Source: Aristolochia californica | Lineage: Eukaryota > Streptophyta > Magnoliopsida > Piperales > Aristolochiaceae | DNA length: 64,000 bases | Reading direction: 5' to 3' | Assembly (NCBI GenBank): GCA_029961685.1 | Contig: JARWKL010000005.1 | Span: 40,151,357 to 40,215,356, forward strand | Shown: positions 22,667-34,728 of the stretch, piece by piece | Layout: every line of letters starts with the position of its first letter | Numbering within the stretch: the first letter of the stretch is position 1 | The notes under the pieces: generated by a model | What the model was told of the DNA's origin: nothing | The model's database searches: none | Seen by the model: the letters and a program-made list of their open reading frames with translations, nothing else | Program-made: the position numbers and the translations under genes

Positions 22667-24519
22667 ATTTTGGCTGTCGGCAAATCTTTCCTAGCTTGGA
22701 AACGATGACCTTTGGTTCATCTTGTGATGTAGTTGGCTAGCTAGCTTCTTTTATTCCTCCTTTATCCCATTACCCCAGTTTTCCTTTGTTTGGTTGACAT
22801 ATTATGAATGAAATTCCAATTTGTTTTTAAACCATGGACGGAAGGAACATTGTGCAGTGATTTCTAGTTTTGGAAAGGCTTGGAAGAAGGTTTGGTTGCT
22901 GGGCTCTAATGCCTCGGAGTTTGTTAGAATTTTGTACTGAAGCGCCGTGGCAATTCCAACATATTCTTCATCATTGCTTCTGTCTATAACTATAAACAAA
23001 TACTGTTCGACTCGTATTTTCAGGAAGATCTTCTGAAACTGAATGACATCCTCAAATTTTCATTTTTTTACTAATGCCATTGGGATCATGACGTGGGTGT
23101 TTCTCCTTACTACAAAATTAGCAGAAACAGCTTTGTCGCTAAGTTGCCCTACTGCGGAGATCCTACTGTTCCGATACTGTTTTGCAGGTGTATTTGCAGA
23201 TAGTGGGAAGGAATAGACACAAGAAAGCAAAAGTATAAGTGGTTGAGATGACCATGCTCGGAGGCTACTGTAGTGTAGTGGGTGTGCATTACAGTGCAAG
23301 CGTTTACCGAGCTACCATCATTGATGTCAATGAAGTTGACGCTGAGCTTGTTAGGTCTGTTCAAGTGGAGATCAGAGCTGTGACTTGCCTTCAAAGAGCG
23401 GCCGGAGAAACTCATGATTAGATCTGGTAAAAATTCCGACTTTCTCTCTCATATTCTGGTACTTTGTAAAAGAACCGTGTAATCTCAGACCATGTCTCGA
23501 GTTATCAACTCGGTTCTTATTGACTAACTAACGAGTTCGGTTTGACATTTGAGCTTCAGTGAAAATTGAGCCCATCTAAAGGTCGAGTAACTGGAGAACC
23601 GATTCGTTTGAGTGCCACCCCTACTAAGCAGCAATTTGTTCAAGTTTTCTCATGAATCTGGGATAACTTATAGAAAGTGTAAGGGGCGAGTTTGATCCCT
23701 TGACTCAACCCAACTTGCTCCTCTCAAATTTGGGATCCACTTAATGCCACTTTTTTATTATTTAAATATATTCAATATTCTTCCAATAAACCAAAATGAA
23801 TTGATCAGTATCCCATAAAATAATCTCATCAAATAAGTAATTTGATTGTTATTTCGAATCAACCAAGATGCTAAGATGTTTCAAAGATACCAATAGAAAT
23901 TAAATAGGGTATCCAATTAAAAATGAAACCCAATACAGATAAATCAACAAGTAACCCTACAGAGACCCCATTTACATATGATGTTGTCGATCATCATGTT
24001 AATGTGATGAATAGAAAAATACTTTTATTTCTCCAGCTGGACAATGGTACGTTTAGGCCCTATTAGGGCATTTTCCAGGAATAACTAGAAAAATCTTTTT
24101 AAGTAGAAATGTGTTTCCTAGATTCATTAGTGCTCCATTTTTCCAAGAAATGCATATCTACCTAGAAAATCGAATGATTTTTCAGGTAAAGTTTTCCCGC
24201 CATTAGACCTTGAAAATTTCCTACCTGGAAAATCATCAAGTTATATCTATTTGACGCCTCGACATAATTCATTCATGTAACGCCATCTTCCTCTTCGGGT
24301 TTCTCCCTTACACTTTCTCCTCTTTCAATGCTCTTTTTGTCTTTGATCTATAGGTAATTACTCTTTCCCTCTCCTACATCTTCTCTCCCTTCCCTCCCTC
24401 TCCCTCTCCCCTCCACCGGTTTTCCCCCTCTTTTGTGATCTTCATCATCCCCTCTCCTGTCGTCTCTTCCCTCTCGCTATAGTCTTACAAGTTTATCTTC
24501 TGATTTGTTCGCTTCTATT
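22667..24519. other. Dof 3' UTR and gene-free DNA
   Basis: The Dof 3' UTR probably ends before ~22830. The rest has no recognised gene; small frames at 23060-23420 overlap on both strands without motifs. A stretch at 24050-24250 contains repeated TGGAAAATC/TTTTCCAGG-like words suggestive of a small DNA transposon, but ends were not defined. 24300-24480 is pyrimidine-rich. Confidence 0.4.
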
Positions 24520-24692
24520 GGAGAAAAATTAAGCCACCATGAATGATTGAATAAATGAGTACAGGAATGAGAGAGCTTTAAGACATTCAAGACCAAAACC
24601 CAAGAGAGAGAGACTCAAGGCAAGGAACGAATTTTTTATGTGTATTGAATAAATGATAGAAGGATTACAAAGGTTTATACAAGTTTTCAAAA
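24520..24692 (-). repeat. LTR piece of a minus-strand Copia element (split by a later insertion)
   Basis: On the minus strand it reads TTGTATAAACCTTTGTAATCC...ATTTATTCAATACACAT, typical of LTR R/U5 sequence. It continues across the family A insertion at 24698-27684 into 27690-28194, and the two flanks rejoin at one copy of ACCTT. Its outer boundary was not found. Confidence 0.5.
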
Positions 24693-24697
24693 ACCTT

Positions 24698-25089
24698 TTT
24701 TTGGAAGATGGGCTCAAGCCCACAAACTCAAGGCTAAAAGCCCACACGTCAAAGAAGTGGCAAAGTGGTTATTTATGGTATGTTACGTAAGGATGGCAAG
24801 AAGATGTAAATATGTTGTCTTAGTATGTCTTTTAATCTATTGAGTTGTAACCATAAGGGCTTCGTAACATTATAGATAAGAGTATTGGTTAAGAGGCAAG
24901 GCATTAAAGCGTTCTCTTCTCTTTGAGAAATCGTCCAACCACCTTCTCTTCTCCCTTGACGCATTCTCTCCTTCCCTTAATCCAAACTCTCCTCTCCAAT
25001 GCCCTTCTCCTTTATCCCTCTTCTCTCTCTTCACTCCTTCTTCTTCTACGTTAACCTAGAGTCATTCTCATGGAGTCCCAATTTTTACA
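24698..25089 (+). repeat. 5' LTR of deleted family A element
   Basis: 392 bp, ends TTTTTACA directly before the PBS. It contains GAGTTGTAACCATAAGGGC and the same pyrimidine-rich leader as the 3' copy. Confidence 0.92.
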
Positions 25090-25944
25090 TGGTATCAAAG
25101 CATGGAGGTTAGGATCCTTATTCAAATAGTTATGTCATCTATTCAAAAAGTTTTTATAGAAGGAGTCATACCATGAAGAGATAGGTAAAATCTGTTTTTT
25201 TTTCATATTCTCTCTATATGGTTTCAATTTTTTTTCCCTCTTATTGAATTCTTGATTCACGTCAAGTCAAGATAATCTCCATAAATATTGTGAAGATCTA
25301 TCTTTTATGACTAAAAGGATGTTGTAGTCTTGATCATCTTGTAGAAAAATTACATGTTTGATCAAAGGTTTTTTTTTTTTTATGTTTGTTATCTGGATTT
25401 AGTTACCTTTATGTAACGGGAATCAAACATTGTTGATATGGGATTCCAGCATGTGTTGTTGTTAATCCTATAATCTAACGTTACTCATGGGAGTGTGTGA
25501 TGTTGTTGGATGACCATTATATGTTTGATAAAATTCCAGCACTCACTTATCCCTATTATTTTTTTGTTTGAACTTCAGTAATTGAATATTTTTTTGTGTT
25601 GAAGTATTCCCATGAGTTGGAATTTATTTTGCCAAGAAATTGCTCTCGGTTTGCCAAGAAATGCCTTATCTAAAGCTGCTCTCGGTTTTGTGGTTGAGTT
25701 TGGATTAAGGATAAGAGTTGCATCTATTCTCTTCTCTCTATTTTTTTATAAATATAAGAGAAGTTGAGTAGTCGCTAGTTCTTGTTAAGCACCAACTTTT
25801 TCTTGATTTGGTGGTTATCTCGTGAAAATATTCTTTACTTGTTTTTGGTGGCTAATTTGGTCTATGGGTGTTTCAAATTACATTGTGTAATTGTTATTTG
25901 AGCCCCTTTGACAATTGACCTCACTAGTTGATTTGCGTCAAACA

Positions 25945-27240
25945 ACCCAGATGGGTCGGTTGCTCGCCTGAAAGCATGCCTTGTTGCAAAAGGTTATACT
26001 CAGTGCAATGGGATAAATTATGAAGAAACTTTCTCTCCGGTTGCAAAACTGAAATCGGTACGTATCATCGTCTCTATTGTTGCTAACTCACCCTTGCCAG
26101 TATATCAAATTGATGTAAAAAAGGTTTTTTTAAATGGTGATATACTCGAAGAAGTTTATATAGTCCAACCACTAGGATATGTGGTTGAGGGGGAGTCCGT
26201 ATGCCTGTTGAAGAAATCTTTATATGGCTTAAACAATCCCCTCGGGCCTGGTTTGATAAATTCAGTCAAGCGCTTCTACAATTTGGCTTTCGTAGGTGCT
26301 CGATTGATCACTCAGTATATGTTAAAGACACTATCAAAGGAAAGATATTATTGGCCATGTATGTTGATGATATTATCTCTACTGGGAATGATGCTCATAG
26401 TATACAAGAAGTGAAGAATATGATTTGTCAAGAGTTCAAGACTAAAGATTTGGGCAAGCTCAAATATTTTTCTGGGTATAGAAGTCCTTTAGTCAAACCA
26501 TGGAATAGTATTGTCTCAAAGAAAATATGTCTTGGATCTTCTTGAAGAAACAAGAATGAAGGGTTGTAGACCAATTGATACACCTATGGATGCGAAAGAA
26601 AAATTATGTGCGACAACTGGATAAGATGTTGACACTAGTAAATATCAAAGACTTGTGAGAAAATTGATCTATCTCATGGTAACCAGGCCAAATATATCAT
26701 GTGCTGTGAACATGATAAGTCAATTCATGCACAAACCACAAATTACTCATTGGCACGCGTTGAAGAGAATACTACGATAGCTAAAACGTTTTCCATGAAA
26801 AGGATTGCTATATAAAAAACATTGTCACTTCAATATAGAAGGCTTCTCAGATGCAGATTGGGCTGGATCACTCGATGATAGAAAATCTACGTTTGGGTAT
26901 TGTACCCTTGTTGGGCGGAACTTGGTCACACGGAAAAGTAAAAAGCAAATCGTGGTTGCAAGATCTAGTGTTGAAGCAAAATACCGATAGATAAAGACTC
27001 TTCTTACCGAATTTGGATTTTATAAAGAAGGCTCTACGCGCCTACATTGTGATAATCAAGTAGTTATTCACATTACGTTAAATTCAGTCCTCCATGAAAG
27101 AATTAAACATTGAAGGGGATTGTCATTTTATACGAGAAAAGTTTCAAACATGAATAATTTCTCTTAAGTATGTTTCATCTCAAGAGCAATTAGCTGATAT
27201 CCTCACCAAACCGGTTACATCCAAAATTCTATCTTACATA
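25945..27240 (+). pseudogene. Copia reverse transcriptase-RNase H remnant
   Basis: Starts abruptly with NPDGSVARLKACLVAKGYTQ, then YEETFSPVAKL, VYQIDVKKVFLNGDI, SLYGL, SPRAWFDKFSQALL and MYVDDII, so the YVDD box survives. RNase H follows with FSDADWAGSLDDRKST (26841-26888), KSKKQIVVARSS and CDNQVVIHI, ending TKPVTSKILSY. At least two frameshifts (about 26235 and 26500) and several stops separate the blocks. The first half of the polyprotein has been deleted. Confidence 0.88.
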
Positions 27241-27292
27241 GGTGGCAAATTGGGTATTTATGATGTATTATCTTCTCTAGCTTGAGGGGGAG

Positions 27293-27684
27293 TGTTAGAA
27301 GATGGGTTAAAGCCCACAAGCTCAAGGCTAGAAGCCCATATGTCAAATGAGTGGCAAAGTCGTTATTTATGGTATGTTCTATAAGGATGGCATGAAGATG
27401 TAAATACATTGTCTTAGTATGTCTTTTAATCTATTGAGTTGTAACCATAAGGGCTTTGTAATGACTATAAATAAGAGCATTGGCAAAGAGGTAAGGCATT
27501 CAAGCCTTCTCCTCTCTTTGAGAAATCGTCCAGCCACCCTCTCTTCTCCCTTGATGCATTCTCTCCTTCCCTTAATCCAAACTCTCCTCTCTAATGTCCT
27601 TCTCCTTTCTCCCTCTTCTTTCTCTTCTCTCCTTCTTTTTCCACGTTAACCTAGAGTCATTCTCATAGAGTCCTAACTTCTACA
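27293..27684 (+). repeat. 3' LTR of deleted family A element
   Basis: 392 bp, TGTTAGAAGATGG...CTTCTACA. Same length as the 5' copy, with scattered point differences. Confidence 0.93.
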
Positions 27685-27689
27685 ACCTT

Positions 27690-28194
27690 AAAGGAGAAAT
27701 AAATCACATGGTCTTCACATAAATCTAGCGTATCTTCACATAATTACATAAATCTAGGTATCTTCACATAATTACATAAATTGTTCAAAATAGCGTTCAA
27801 TCGTTCCTTTCTTCTTCTTTGATTTTGGATCTTGATTTCCTAGTTTAATTTTGCCTTGATCTTCTTGCTTGTATTGAGTAATTTGAGATAATTTGTCTCC
27901 TTGATTGATTTGATCATGATTTGTAGAAAACCTTGAGTTGGATATAGTGGGACCCATTGTGAGAGATTGAAGTGATTCAATTCTCTAGAACCATGCATGG
28001 GGACGTCCTCTTTTGAGTGGATGAGGTGCACATCACCCTCGCATGGTTTTGCATGGGTGATTTGTCCCTCTTTGCTTCTTGTGCTTACTTTAAATGAAAA
28101 TGGTTTTCCTTTGTAGTGAAGGGCTTTAGTACAACTTGGAATAAAGCATCTTCTTGTACTTGTTTTTGTATGTTCATATTTGTTTGTTTCTTTT
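27690..28194 (-). repeat. Continuation of the LTR interrupted by the family A element
   Basis: Lies between the ACCTT target copy and a polypurine tract (minus GAGGGGGAAGG, about 28195-28206). It is therefore the U3 side of a minus-strand 3' LTR. It has no coding content. A 30-bp unit with CACATAATTACATAAAT is repeated at 27735-27780. Confidence 0.55.
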
Positions 28195-28206
28195 CCTTCC
28201 CCCTCA

Positions 28207-28975
28207 AATTGAACTGAGAGGTTGACCAAACATTCAACTTGGTGATAAGTTGTCGAAGCCGGTTGGAAGAGAGCGTTTTGGTAAAAATATCTGCAAACTG
28301 GTTGATAGAGGAAATATGTCAAACTTGAAGACATCCCATTGTAACTTTCTCGTGAAAAAAATGATAGTCTATGCCAATATGTTTACTATGATAGTGAAAA
28401 CAGGGTTGGGAGCCCAGTAGCACTTAAATTGTCACATAGAAGAGATGAAGGCCGAGTTGAGTATATGTGTAAATCTTTTAGAAGATACCGAAGCCAAGAT
28501 ATTTCACCACATGTAGAAGTCTTGGCTTTGTATTCGGCTTTAATAGTGGAACGAGATATTTTAGGTTGTTTCTTTGCAGACCAAGAGACAATGTTAGGTC
28601 TTAAGAAGACTGCATAACTAGTTAGATTGCCTTGTTAGTGGGCAACCACCCTTGCATCGAAAAAGACAAGGATATCTAGTGATGAGAGTTTTGAAAAGAC
28701 TAAGCCATAGTCTATGGTACCTTTAAGATGTCGAAGAATTATTTTAACTCGTAAAGGGTGAAAAGTAGTGGGGGAGTGCATATATTGGGCTACAAGATTG
28801 ACAAAGTAAGATATATTAGGCTGTGTTAATATTAAATATTAAATGGCTCCTATAAGACTTTTATAGCGAGTAGGGTTAGAATAAGGGGAACTTTGAAAAT
28901 CAAGTTTTGATTTGGTGGCAAGAGGAGCTGTCACAGGTGTACAAGATTCCATCTTTGTTCAAGTTAATATATCTT
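28207..28975 (-). pseudogene. Copia RNase H/C-terminal RT remnant (family C)
   Basis: Minus-strand blocks in several frames include the end QFADIFTK, LLCDNLSATGL, STIKAEYKA, FLRPNIVSWSAKKQ and HPLRVKIILRHLKGTIDYGL. Together they are the C-terminal half of a Copia polyprotein. Several stops and frameshifts are present. It ends next to a polypurine tract and LTR at lower coordinates. Confidence 0.75.
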
Positions 28976-28976
28976 T

Positions 28977-29222
28977 TAAGTATTAAGTTTGATAAAGAAA
29001 AAGATTGGTGGGACTTCTACATACTTGAATGCCTAATAAAATATCTAGAGGGCCTAGACTTTTGACAGAGAAGTATCACTTAGTGTTGTTTCAAAAGTTT
29101 GAAGAAGCAAGTGGTTATTCCAAATGTTGGTTCAAAAGTTTGAATAAGTGAGTGGTTATTCCCAGTGAGAGTAATGTCACCCACATAAAGAAGTTGGTAT
29201 AGATGGTTAGGTGAAGAATGAT
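28977..29222 (-). repeat. Left arm of an inverted duplication of Copia RT
   Basis: This arm, read on the minus strand, matches plus-strand 29752-29960 (YVDD region to LDIFLGIQVY region). It carries an extra ~45-bp duplication of the CAAAAGTTTGAA segment near 29090-29145. The arms are diverged by point changes. Confidence 0.8.
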
Positions 29223-29233
29223 AACAAAATAGG

Positions 29234-29960
29234 GAGAGATCCTCAATGGTATGATGCTATGAGAGATGAATACAATGCTCTTCAACGAAATAATACTTGG
29301 GAACTTGACCCTAAGAATTTTAATATGCATGTGGTAGGGTCTCGATGAGTTTTTAGAACTAAGTTCAATAGTGATGGATATGTCCAAAAATATAAAGCTC
29401 AACTCGTTGCTCAAGGACATCATCAACTTCATGAGATCGACTATGATCAAATATTTAGTCTTGTTGTCTGACCTCAAACAGTTCGAGTGGTACTCAGCCT
29501 AGCCCTTCACTATAACTGGACATTGCTTCAATTCGATGTTAATAATGTCTTTCTTCATGTATCTCGCAATGAGCAAGTGTTTTTGAAATAACTACCAGGT
29601 TTTGAAAGTTCCATCTTTCCAAACTATGTATGAAGGTTCAAAAAAACTATCTACGGCTTCAAACATGCCCCTCGTGCCTGGTATGCTAAATTTAGTAACT
29701 TCCTACTTCACTTTGGTTTTCAAATCAATAAAATGGATCACTCACTATTTTTTTTTATCATTCTTTACCTAACCATCTATACCTACTTCTTTATGTGGAT
29801 GACATTATTATCACTAGGAATAACCCCTCACTTCTTCAAACTTTTGAAACAACACTAAGTAATACTTTCTTTGTAAAAAATCTAAGCCCTTTAGATATTT
29901 TCTTAGGCATTCAAGTCTATAGAAGTCCCACCAATTTTTTTCTTTATCAAACTTAATACC
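29234..29960 (+). pseudogene. Copia reverse transcriptase remnant (family C), plus strand
   Basis: Reads WYDAMRDEYNALQRNNTWEL, YKAQLVAQGHHQ, LQFDVNNVFLH, TIYGFKHAPRAWYAKFSNFLL and LLYVDDIIIT. The YVDD box is intact but at least four stops interrupt the frame. Its distal part is the inverted partner of 28977-29222. After 29960 a short repeat of the NFLL.FGFQI segment occurs again (29967-30009). Confidence 0.85.
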
Positions 29961-30009
29961 TACAAATTAGAAACTTCCTACTGCGCTTTGGTTTTCAAAT
30001 CAGTAAAAT

Positions 30010-30564
30010 GTTATTTTCTCTCCCCTTCACTTTCGTTTTAGCTTTCTTCATAAGTTAGAACTCGAGTTCAAAAAGTAGAGCAAGGATAATAGAATTATTG
30101 CAATACTCAAGACAAAAAAGGTATTCTCAACAAGCAAAGCCCCACTCCAAACAAACTAGTCTAATGATGCCCAAGCTTCTAGCAAGGAAGCACATCGCAC
30201 CAGAAGGGAGTACTAGTCCCAGTTGTTGATCTCTCTTTAATGAGATCAATAGACAATCAGTTATCAGTCTAGTTCGACACCTTGTCATCAACGTTTCTAG
30301 TAGACAGATGCTTCTGGGTAGAAGGCAATGGAAGAAATGAAGAGCCTTTAGGCTTGGTGGTCACTAATGGGTTTCTAAGGCCTTAGAGCAGATCATAGGT
30401 TTTTGAAGTGCCTCTTGCCTGAAATCTTCCCCTTTTGGATTGCCTAACAAAGAGAGGCACCAGGGAAAATCCAATTCTATGGCTAGGGATTTACACTATA
30501 GAAAGTCAAAGACCAGAAAGATTGCCCTCTGAAAAAGGATTACCCAAAAAAGGTTAGGCGGAAA
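30010..30564. other. Unassigned sequence before the nested Copia element
   Basis: No gene or family recognised. The open frame at 30587-30808 on the minus strand is LTR sequence read backwards, not a gene. Confidence 0.4.
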
Positions 30565-30569
30565 GTAGT

Positions 30570-30956
30570 TGTTAAGTTGAGCCTAATCAATGTCGTTTGT
30601 GGAGCCTAATAACATTAAGGGCATTTTTGGGAATTTTACTCTTGTATCGTGGTTGCCCTAATTTTTTCTTTATATTTGGGAGCACCGTTATTAGGGTTTT
30701 ATCATCACCAAGAAGGATTTGGGGTTGCAGCCCGAGAGAGGTTAGAGAAAATACTTGTAATTGTGTACGATTTGTCTTATAAACTAATTCATCTTTATAG
30801 TGGATCACTATAGTGGCGGAGGACAGGATGTATTCTCACCTTGAGGTGAACCTATATAAATCTTGTTGTCTTTGTTCTCATGCTTGTTTTTCTTTTCTTC
30901 TGTGATTATTATTATTGCTCTCGTTAGTTTGGAATTAGGGCGTCTAATTCCTAACA
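30570..30956 (+). repeat. 5' LTR of family D Copia
   Basis: 387 bp, TGTTAAGTTG...CTAACA. Compared with the 3' copy it has an extra ~20-bp internal repeat of GGAGCCTAAT near its start. Confidence 0.93.
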
Positions 30957-30991
30957 AGTGGTATTAGAGCTTTGGTTCATGATTGAGAGCA

Positions 30992-31825
30992 ATGACTGGC
31001 AGAGAAGGATTGGCACTTGGAATCAATAAGTTCAATGGTATGGATTTTGCGTTCTGGATGATGTAGATCAAAGATTATTTGTACAGTAAAAACTGCACGC
31101 ACCACTTCTGGATATGAAACCAGAAGTATGAAAGATGATGAGTGGAATCTCCTCGATAGACTAGTGTTGGGAGTAGTCCGATTAACACTGTCGAAGAATG
31201 TTGCTCACAATGTGGCATCAGAGAAAACCACAACGGGGATGATGAAGATTTTATCTGATATGTATGAGAAGCCTTCTGCAAATAATAAGGTACATCTCAT
31301 GAAAAAACGCTTCAATTTAAAGATGACAGAAAATACATCAGTGGCATCGCATTTTAATGAGTTTAAGACGATTGTCAATCAATTGACCTCCATTCAAATT
31401 AAATTTGATGATGAGGTTCGTGTTTTAATTCATTTGGCTTCTTTGCCAAATTGTTGGGAGCATATGAGGGTTGCGGTCAACAACTCTGTTGACAACATGA
31501 AGTTGATTTTTAATGATGTTTAGGATACCATTCTTGAGGAGGAAGTTCGTAGAAAGGACTCTAGAGAATCGTGGACATCTAATTCTGCTCTAAGTGTTGA
31601 TACTAGGGGCAGGAACTTCGAGAGGATCCAACAAGGACAACAGTAGATAGAAGTCAAGGAATGGAAGAAGCAAGCCCAAATTTGGAAGGAATGTGGAGTG
31701 CTAGAATTGTGGCAAGTTTAGTCACATAAAGAACTGCAGAGCACCAAAGAAGGATGAAAAGAAAAATGATATTGCAAATGTAGTGACTAAAGAAGTACAA
31801 GATGCTTTACTCTTGTCGGTTGATA
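30992..31825 (+). pseudogene. Family D gag and nucleocapsid
   Basis: Begins MTGREGLALGINKFNGMDF; a stop lies at 31051-31053 region and the frame resumes as LVLGVVRLTLSKNVAHNV...MMKILSDMYEKPSANNKVHLMKKRFNLKM...FNEFKTIVNQL, a clear Copia gag helical domain. The CCHC knuckle (about 31700-31741, C-x2-C-G-x3-H-x4-C) has a TAG inside its first loop. It ends at the family B insertion site. Confidence 0.85.
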
Positions 31826-31830
31826 GCCCT

Positions 31831-32300
31831 TGTTGATTTTTTGGAAAAGAGAAAAACTTCATTGACTTATTATAATACATGAACCTCTATTTATAATAGG
31901 GGAATATAGTAGAGGCCAACTACAATTAAAATACCTTTGTCCCAATTACACCCAAACTCTAACACTTAAAGATAAGTCCTAGTATAATTAAATAACCCAA
32001 TATAAATAGAAGACTAACATGAATAAAACACCTTTAAACTGAAACTCTTTTATGAGACCTCCTTCCATAATAATTGTGGCTTTGTAGGACTTCTTCTTGT
32101 GTAAGACTCATAATGCCACCTCACCTGATCATGGTGGGTCCCACCAACTCGTGTGATCATGGTGGCTCCATATCTTGTGGGTTTGGGCCCATCTTCCAAC
32201 ACACTTGGATATGTGGGCCTTCCTTGGTCTTATGAGCTTGAGCCCATCTTCCATATGTGAGTCTTCCTTGGTCGTGTGGGCTTGGGCCCATCTTCCAACA
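31831..32300 (-). repeat. 3' LTR of nested family B element
   Basis: 470 bp. U3 carries two copies of the GGGCCCATCTTCCA-containing module (at 32185 and 32240), the second shortened by 11 bp, plus the terminal partial. Confidence 0.9.
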
Positions 32301-33346
32301 CTCCCCCTCAAGCAGGGGGTGAGAGAACATCATGAACTCCCAGCTTACTGTAAATGATGTATAGGATCTTCTCGTATAAAATGACAATCCTCCATATCTT
32401 CCAACACCCCCCTCACGCTGGTGCTCTCTTCCATGAGGCCCAACTGGCATAAGATAAGTGAGAGTAAAATCACTCCTAGTCGTATGATATTGCTCCATAC
32501 TCCAGTCATAACCCATGTTGGATGTAGGGCACACTCCTATTATTCTCAGGTAGTGGCACTCCTATCTTTCGCATGTAGTGGGTCTATACGCAATGCTCAG
32601 AAGTGTAGTAAAACTCCTCCATCACCATGTCCCTCCACAGGAAATGACTCTCAAGTGGTAGGAGTAATAAATACCAATAAAGGGGGGTAACATATATGTA
32701 GTAATAAGCTCCTCCATCATGGTGTCCCAACCCGGGCACCGACTCTCACAGGTAGAAATAGGTGATAAATACATATCATTCACAAGACGGCAACGTGATA
32801 CGTGAGAAATGCTTGTCATTTACAAGACAGTGATAAAATATGTGATAAGTGGGTAATGTTTGTCATTCACAAGACGACGATAAAAGACCCATGGGTACAT
32901 AAAAAAGTCTCAATGAACTTTAAACACCCAACCATGATGGACTTAAACTCCCAACCGAAGCAACACGCAAAAGGTTGGCCCAAAGATGTATGTGAGAGTC
33001 AAATAAAGGATGGTAAGAGTAAGGTTGTCAAATAACCAATAGGTAATGAGTAAACAAGAAGATAGGATGTTGAGGCCACCACTTCTTCAATAATAATGTC
33101 TTATCCAAAGAGATATAATAGTTGCAGTTGAAATGGGCCTGGGCCCATATGACACAAACCAAAATAATAAAAATCCTTGTAAAAAAGACCCATGAAATAA
33201 TCCAATGCAATATGTTGACCAAGGAATATGTTGCGAATACCTCAAAATAATAATCGATTCAAAAAAAGTATTGAGTCGCGCCGAGTCAAATAGTAGATCA
33301 ATATAGCCAAGTCGAGACAAAAATATATGTAAGACTTGGGACCCGG

Positions 33347-33674
33347 TGTTAGAGCTAGGTGGTTCTGGTCCACCTGGGTTAGGTTTCGTCCACCCCTGGT
33401 CCACCTAGGTTAAGTACTTGGCTTTCCGCACTTAACAGACCGGTCATTTGGGTTGTATTGGCTAGGCGTTTAACATGGTATCAGAGTTGGGCACCACATC
33501 TACGTTCGAATCCCGACGGAGGCGATAGGGAATGGGAACGGTGGGTGTCAGAGCTAGGTGGTTCCGGTCCACTTAGGTTAGGTTCTGTCCACCCCTAGTC
33601 CACTTGGGTTAGGTACTTGGCTTTCCGCACTTAACAGACCAGTTATTTGGGTTGTATTGGCTAGGAGTTTGACA
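33347..33674 (+). mobile_element. Complete 328-bp TRIM element
   Basis: Two 129-bp LTRs (33347-33475 and 33546-33674), TGTTAGAGC...TTTAACA and TGTCAGAGC...TTTGACA, enclose only 70 bp. PBS TGGTATCAGAG starts at 33476; a purine-rich tract (GGGAATGGGAACGGTGGG) abuts the second LTR. CCCGG is duplicated at both flanks (33342-33346, 33675-33679). The interior contains GTTCGAATCC (33504-33513), a match to the tRNA B-box. It sits inside the interior of the family B element in the opposite orientation. Confidence 0.95.
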
Positions 33675-34728
33675 CCCGGACCTGTATACGAGGTAGAAAG
33701 TAAATGGGCCAAGTTGGGTTGGTTCAAGTTGATCCAGACATGAACAAAACCAGTAAGTAGCCTCGGGTTGCTATGTTAACTCGGCCCGGATATAATCAGC
33801 ACTTCCAAACTTAGGAAGAAATATTAATTCGGTAACAATGCTTCTTCCCCACGACGCCAAACAAAACCAGAGATAACAACGAGCAATAGTAGAGATAGCG
33901 ACAAACAACAAAAATCCAAGAAAATCTATCACAATCTGCTAATCAAGCTCCATCCGAGCAGATAGAGTAATTTACGGAGCAGAGCAATATGACTTCCAAA
34001 ATAAACTCATCCGAATAAAAATCAATCAGATAGATGAAGATAAAAAAAAATTGGAAGCTCATGGAATCTATATCTCGGTATTGAAATGCCAGCAGCATCA
34101 GAAAAACACAGGTGACAACTCAGTGCTAGTGATTGTCGAGCAGAGCGAAGAACCATGCGAAGTCCGTTTTCTCCAGAAATAATTTAAATCAACAACAGTG
34201 GGTCATCTTTCCGCGTCAGCTGAACAGAGCGGAACATCAATGCACTTCCAAACAAAGTGGGCTTTTCGAAAATAATTCAATCCAAAAGTGACCTTCCAGA
34301 AAAATAAAAATTCAAACGGAGAACTTTCAGAAATAAGAACTAGTACCGGGATAACAGAGTGAGAATAAAATCCAGAAATACGATCTTCCAACTAGAAGGC
34401 AATTTATAAGATGAGATTGAAGGCTGCTGGAAATACGATCTTCCTTCCAAAAATAATGTTGGAGATAGCGATGCCAACTAACAGAGCAATTAGTGTGGTG
34501 CAGCTTCAGAGACAGAGAGGGATCTTCACGGTCGGTAGTCATGAACCAAAAACTCCCAGAAATAGAATAGTAGTATAGAGGTGAAAAATGTAAAACAAAT
34601 AACGGGTATAGGGACTGAAAAAAAAAAGATAAATATGAACCTAAACTACTTGAGATAATAGATCAGAAAAAGATCACATTATCTCCGTGGGTTGATCGAG
34701 TCAACTCACAGAACCTGCTCTAATACCA

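Larger units (their letters stand above)
24698..27684 (+). mobile_element. Internally deleted Copia family A element
   Basis: Two 392-bp LTRs (24698-25089, 27293-27684), perfect target duplication ACCTT (24693-24697, 27685-27689), PBS TGGTATCAAAGC at 25090 and polypurine tract CTTGAGGGGGAG at 27281-27292. Gag, protease and integrase are absent; the leader passes straight into reverse transcriptase near 25945. LTRs and RNase H are clearly homologous to the element at 5600-11476. The first base pairs of the left LTR read TTTTGG instead of TGTTGG. Confidence 0.93.

Noticed and set aside
28489..28617. Plus-strand frame beginning MSHRRDEGR as a gene
   Set aside because: It is the antisense of the Copia RNase H remnant on the minus strand.
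33490..33520. A possible tRNA gene because of GTTCGAATCC
   Set aside because: No acceptor stem, A-box or anticodon arm can be fitted in the 70-bp interior; it belongs to the TRIM.
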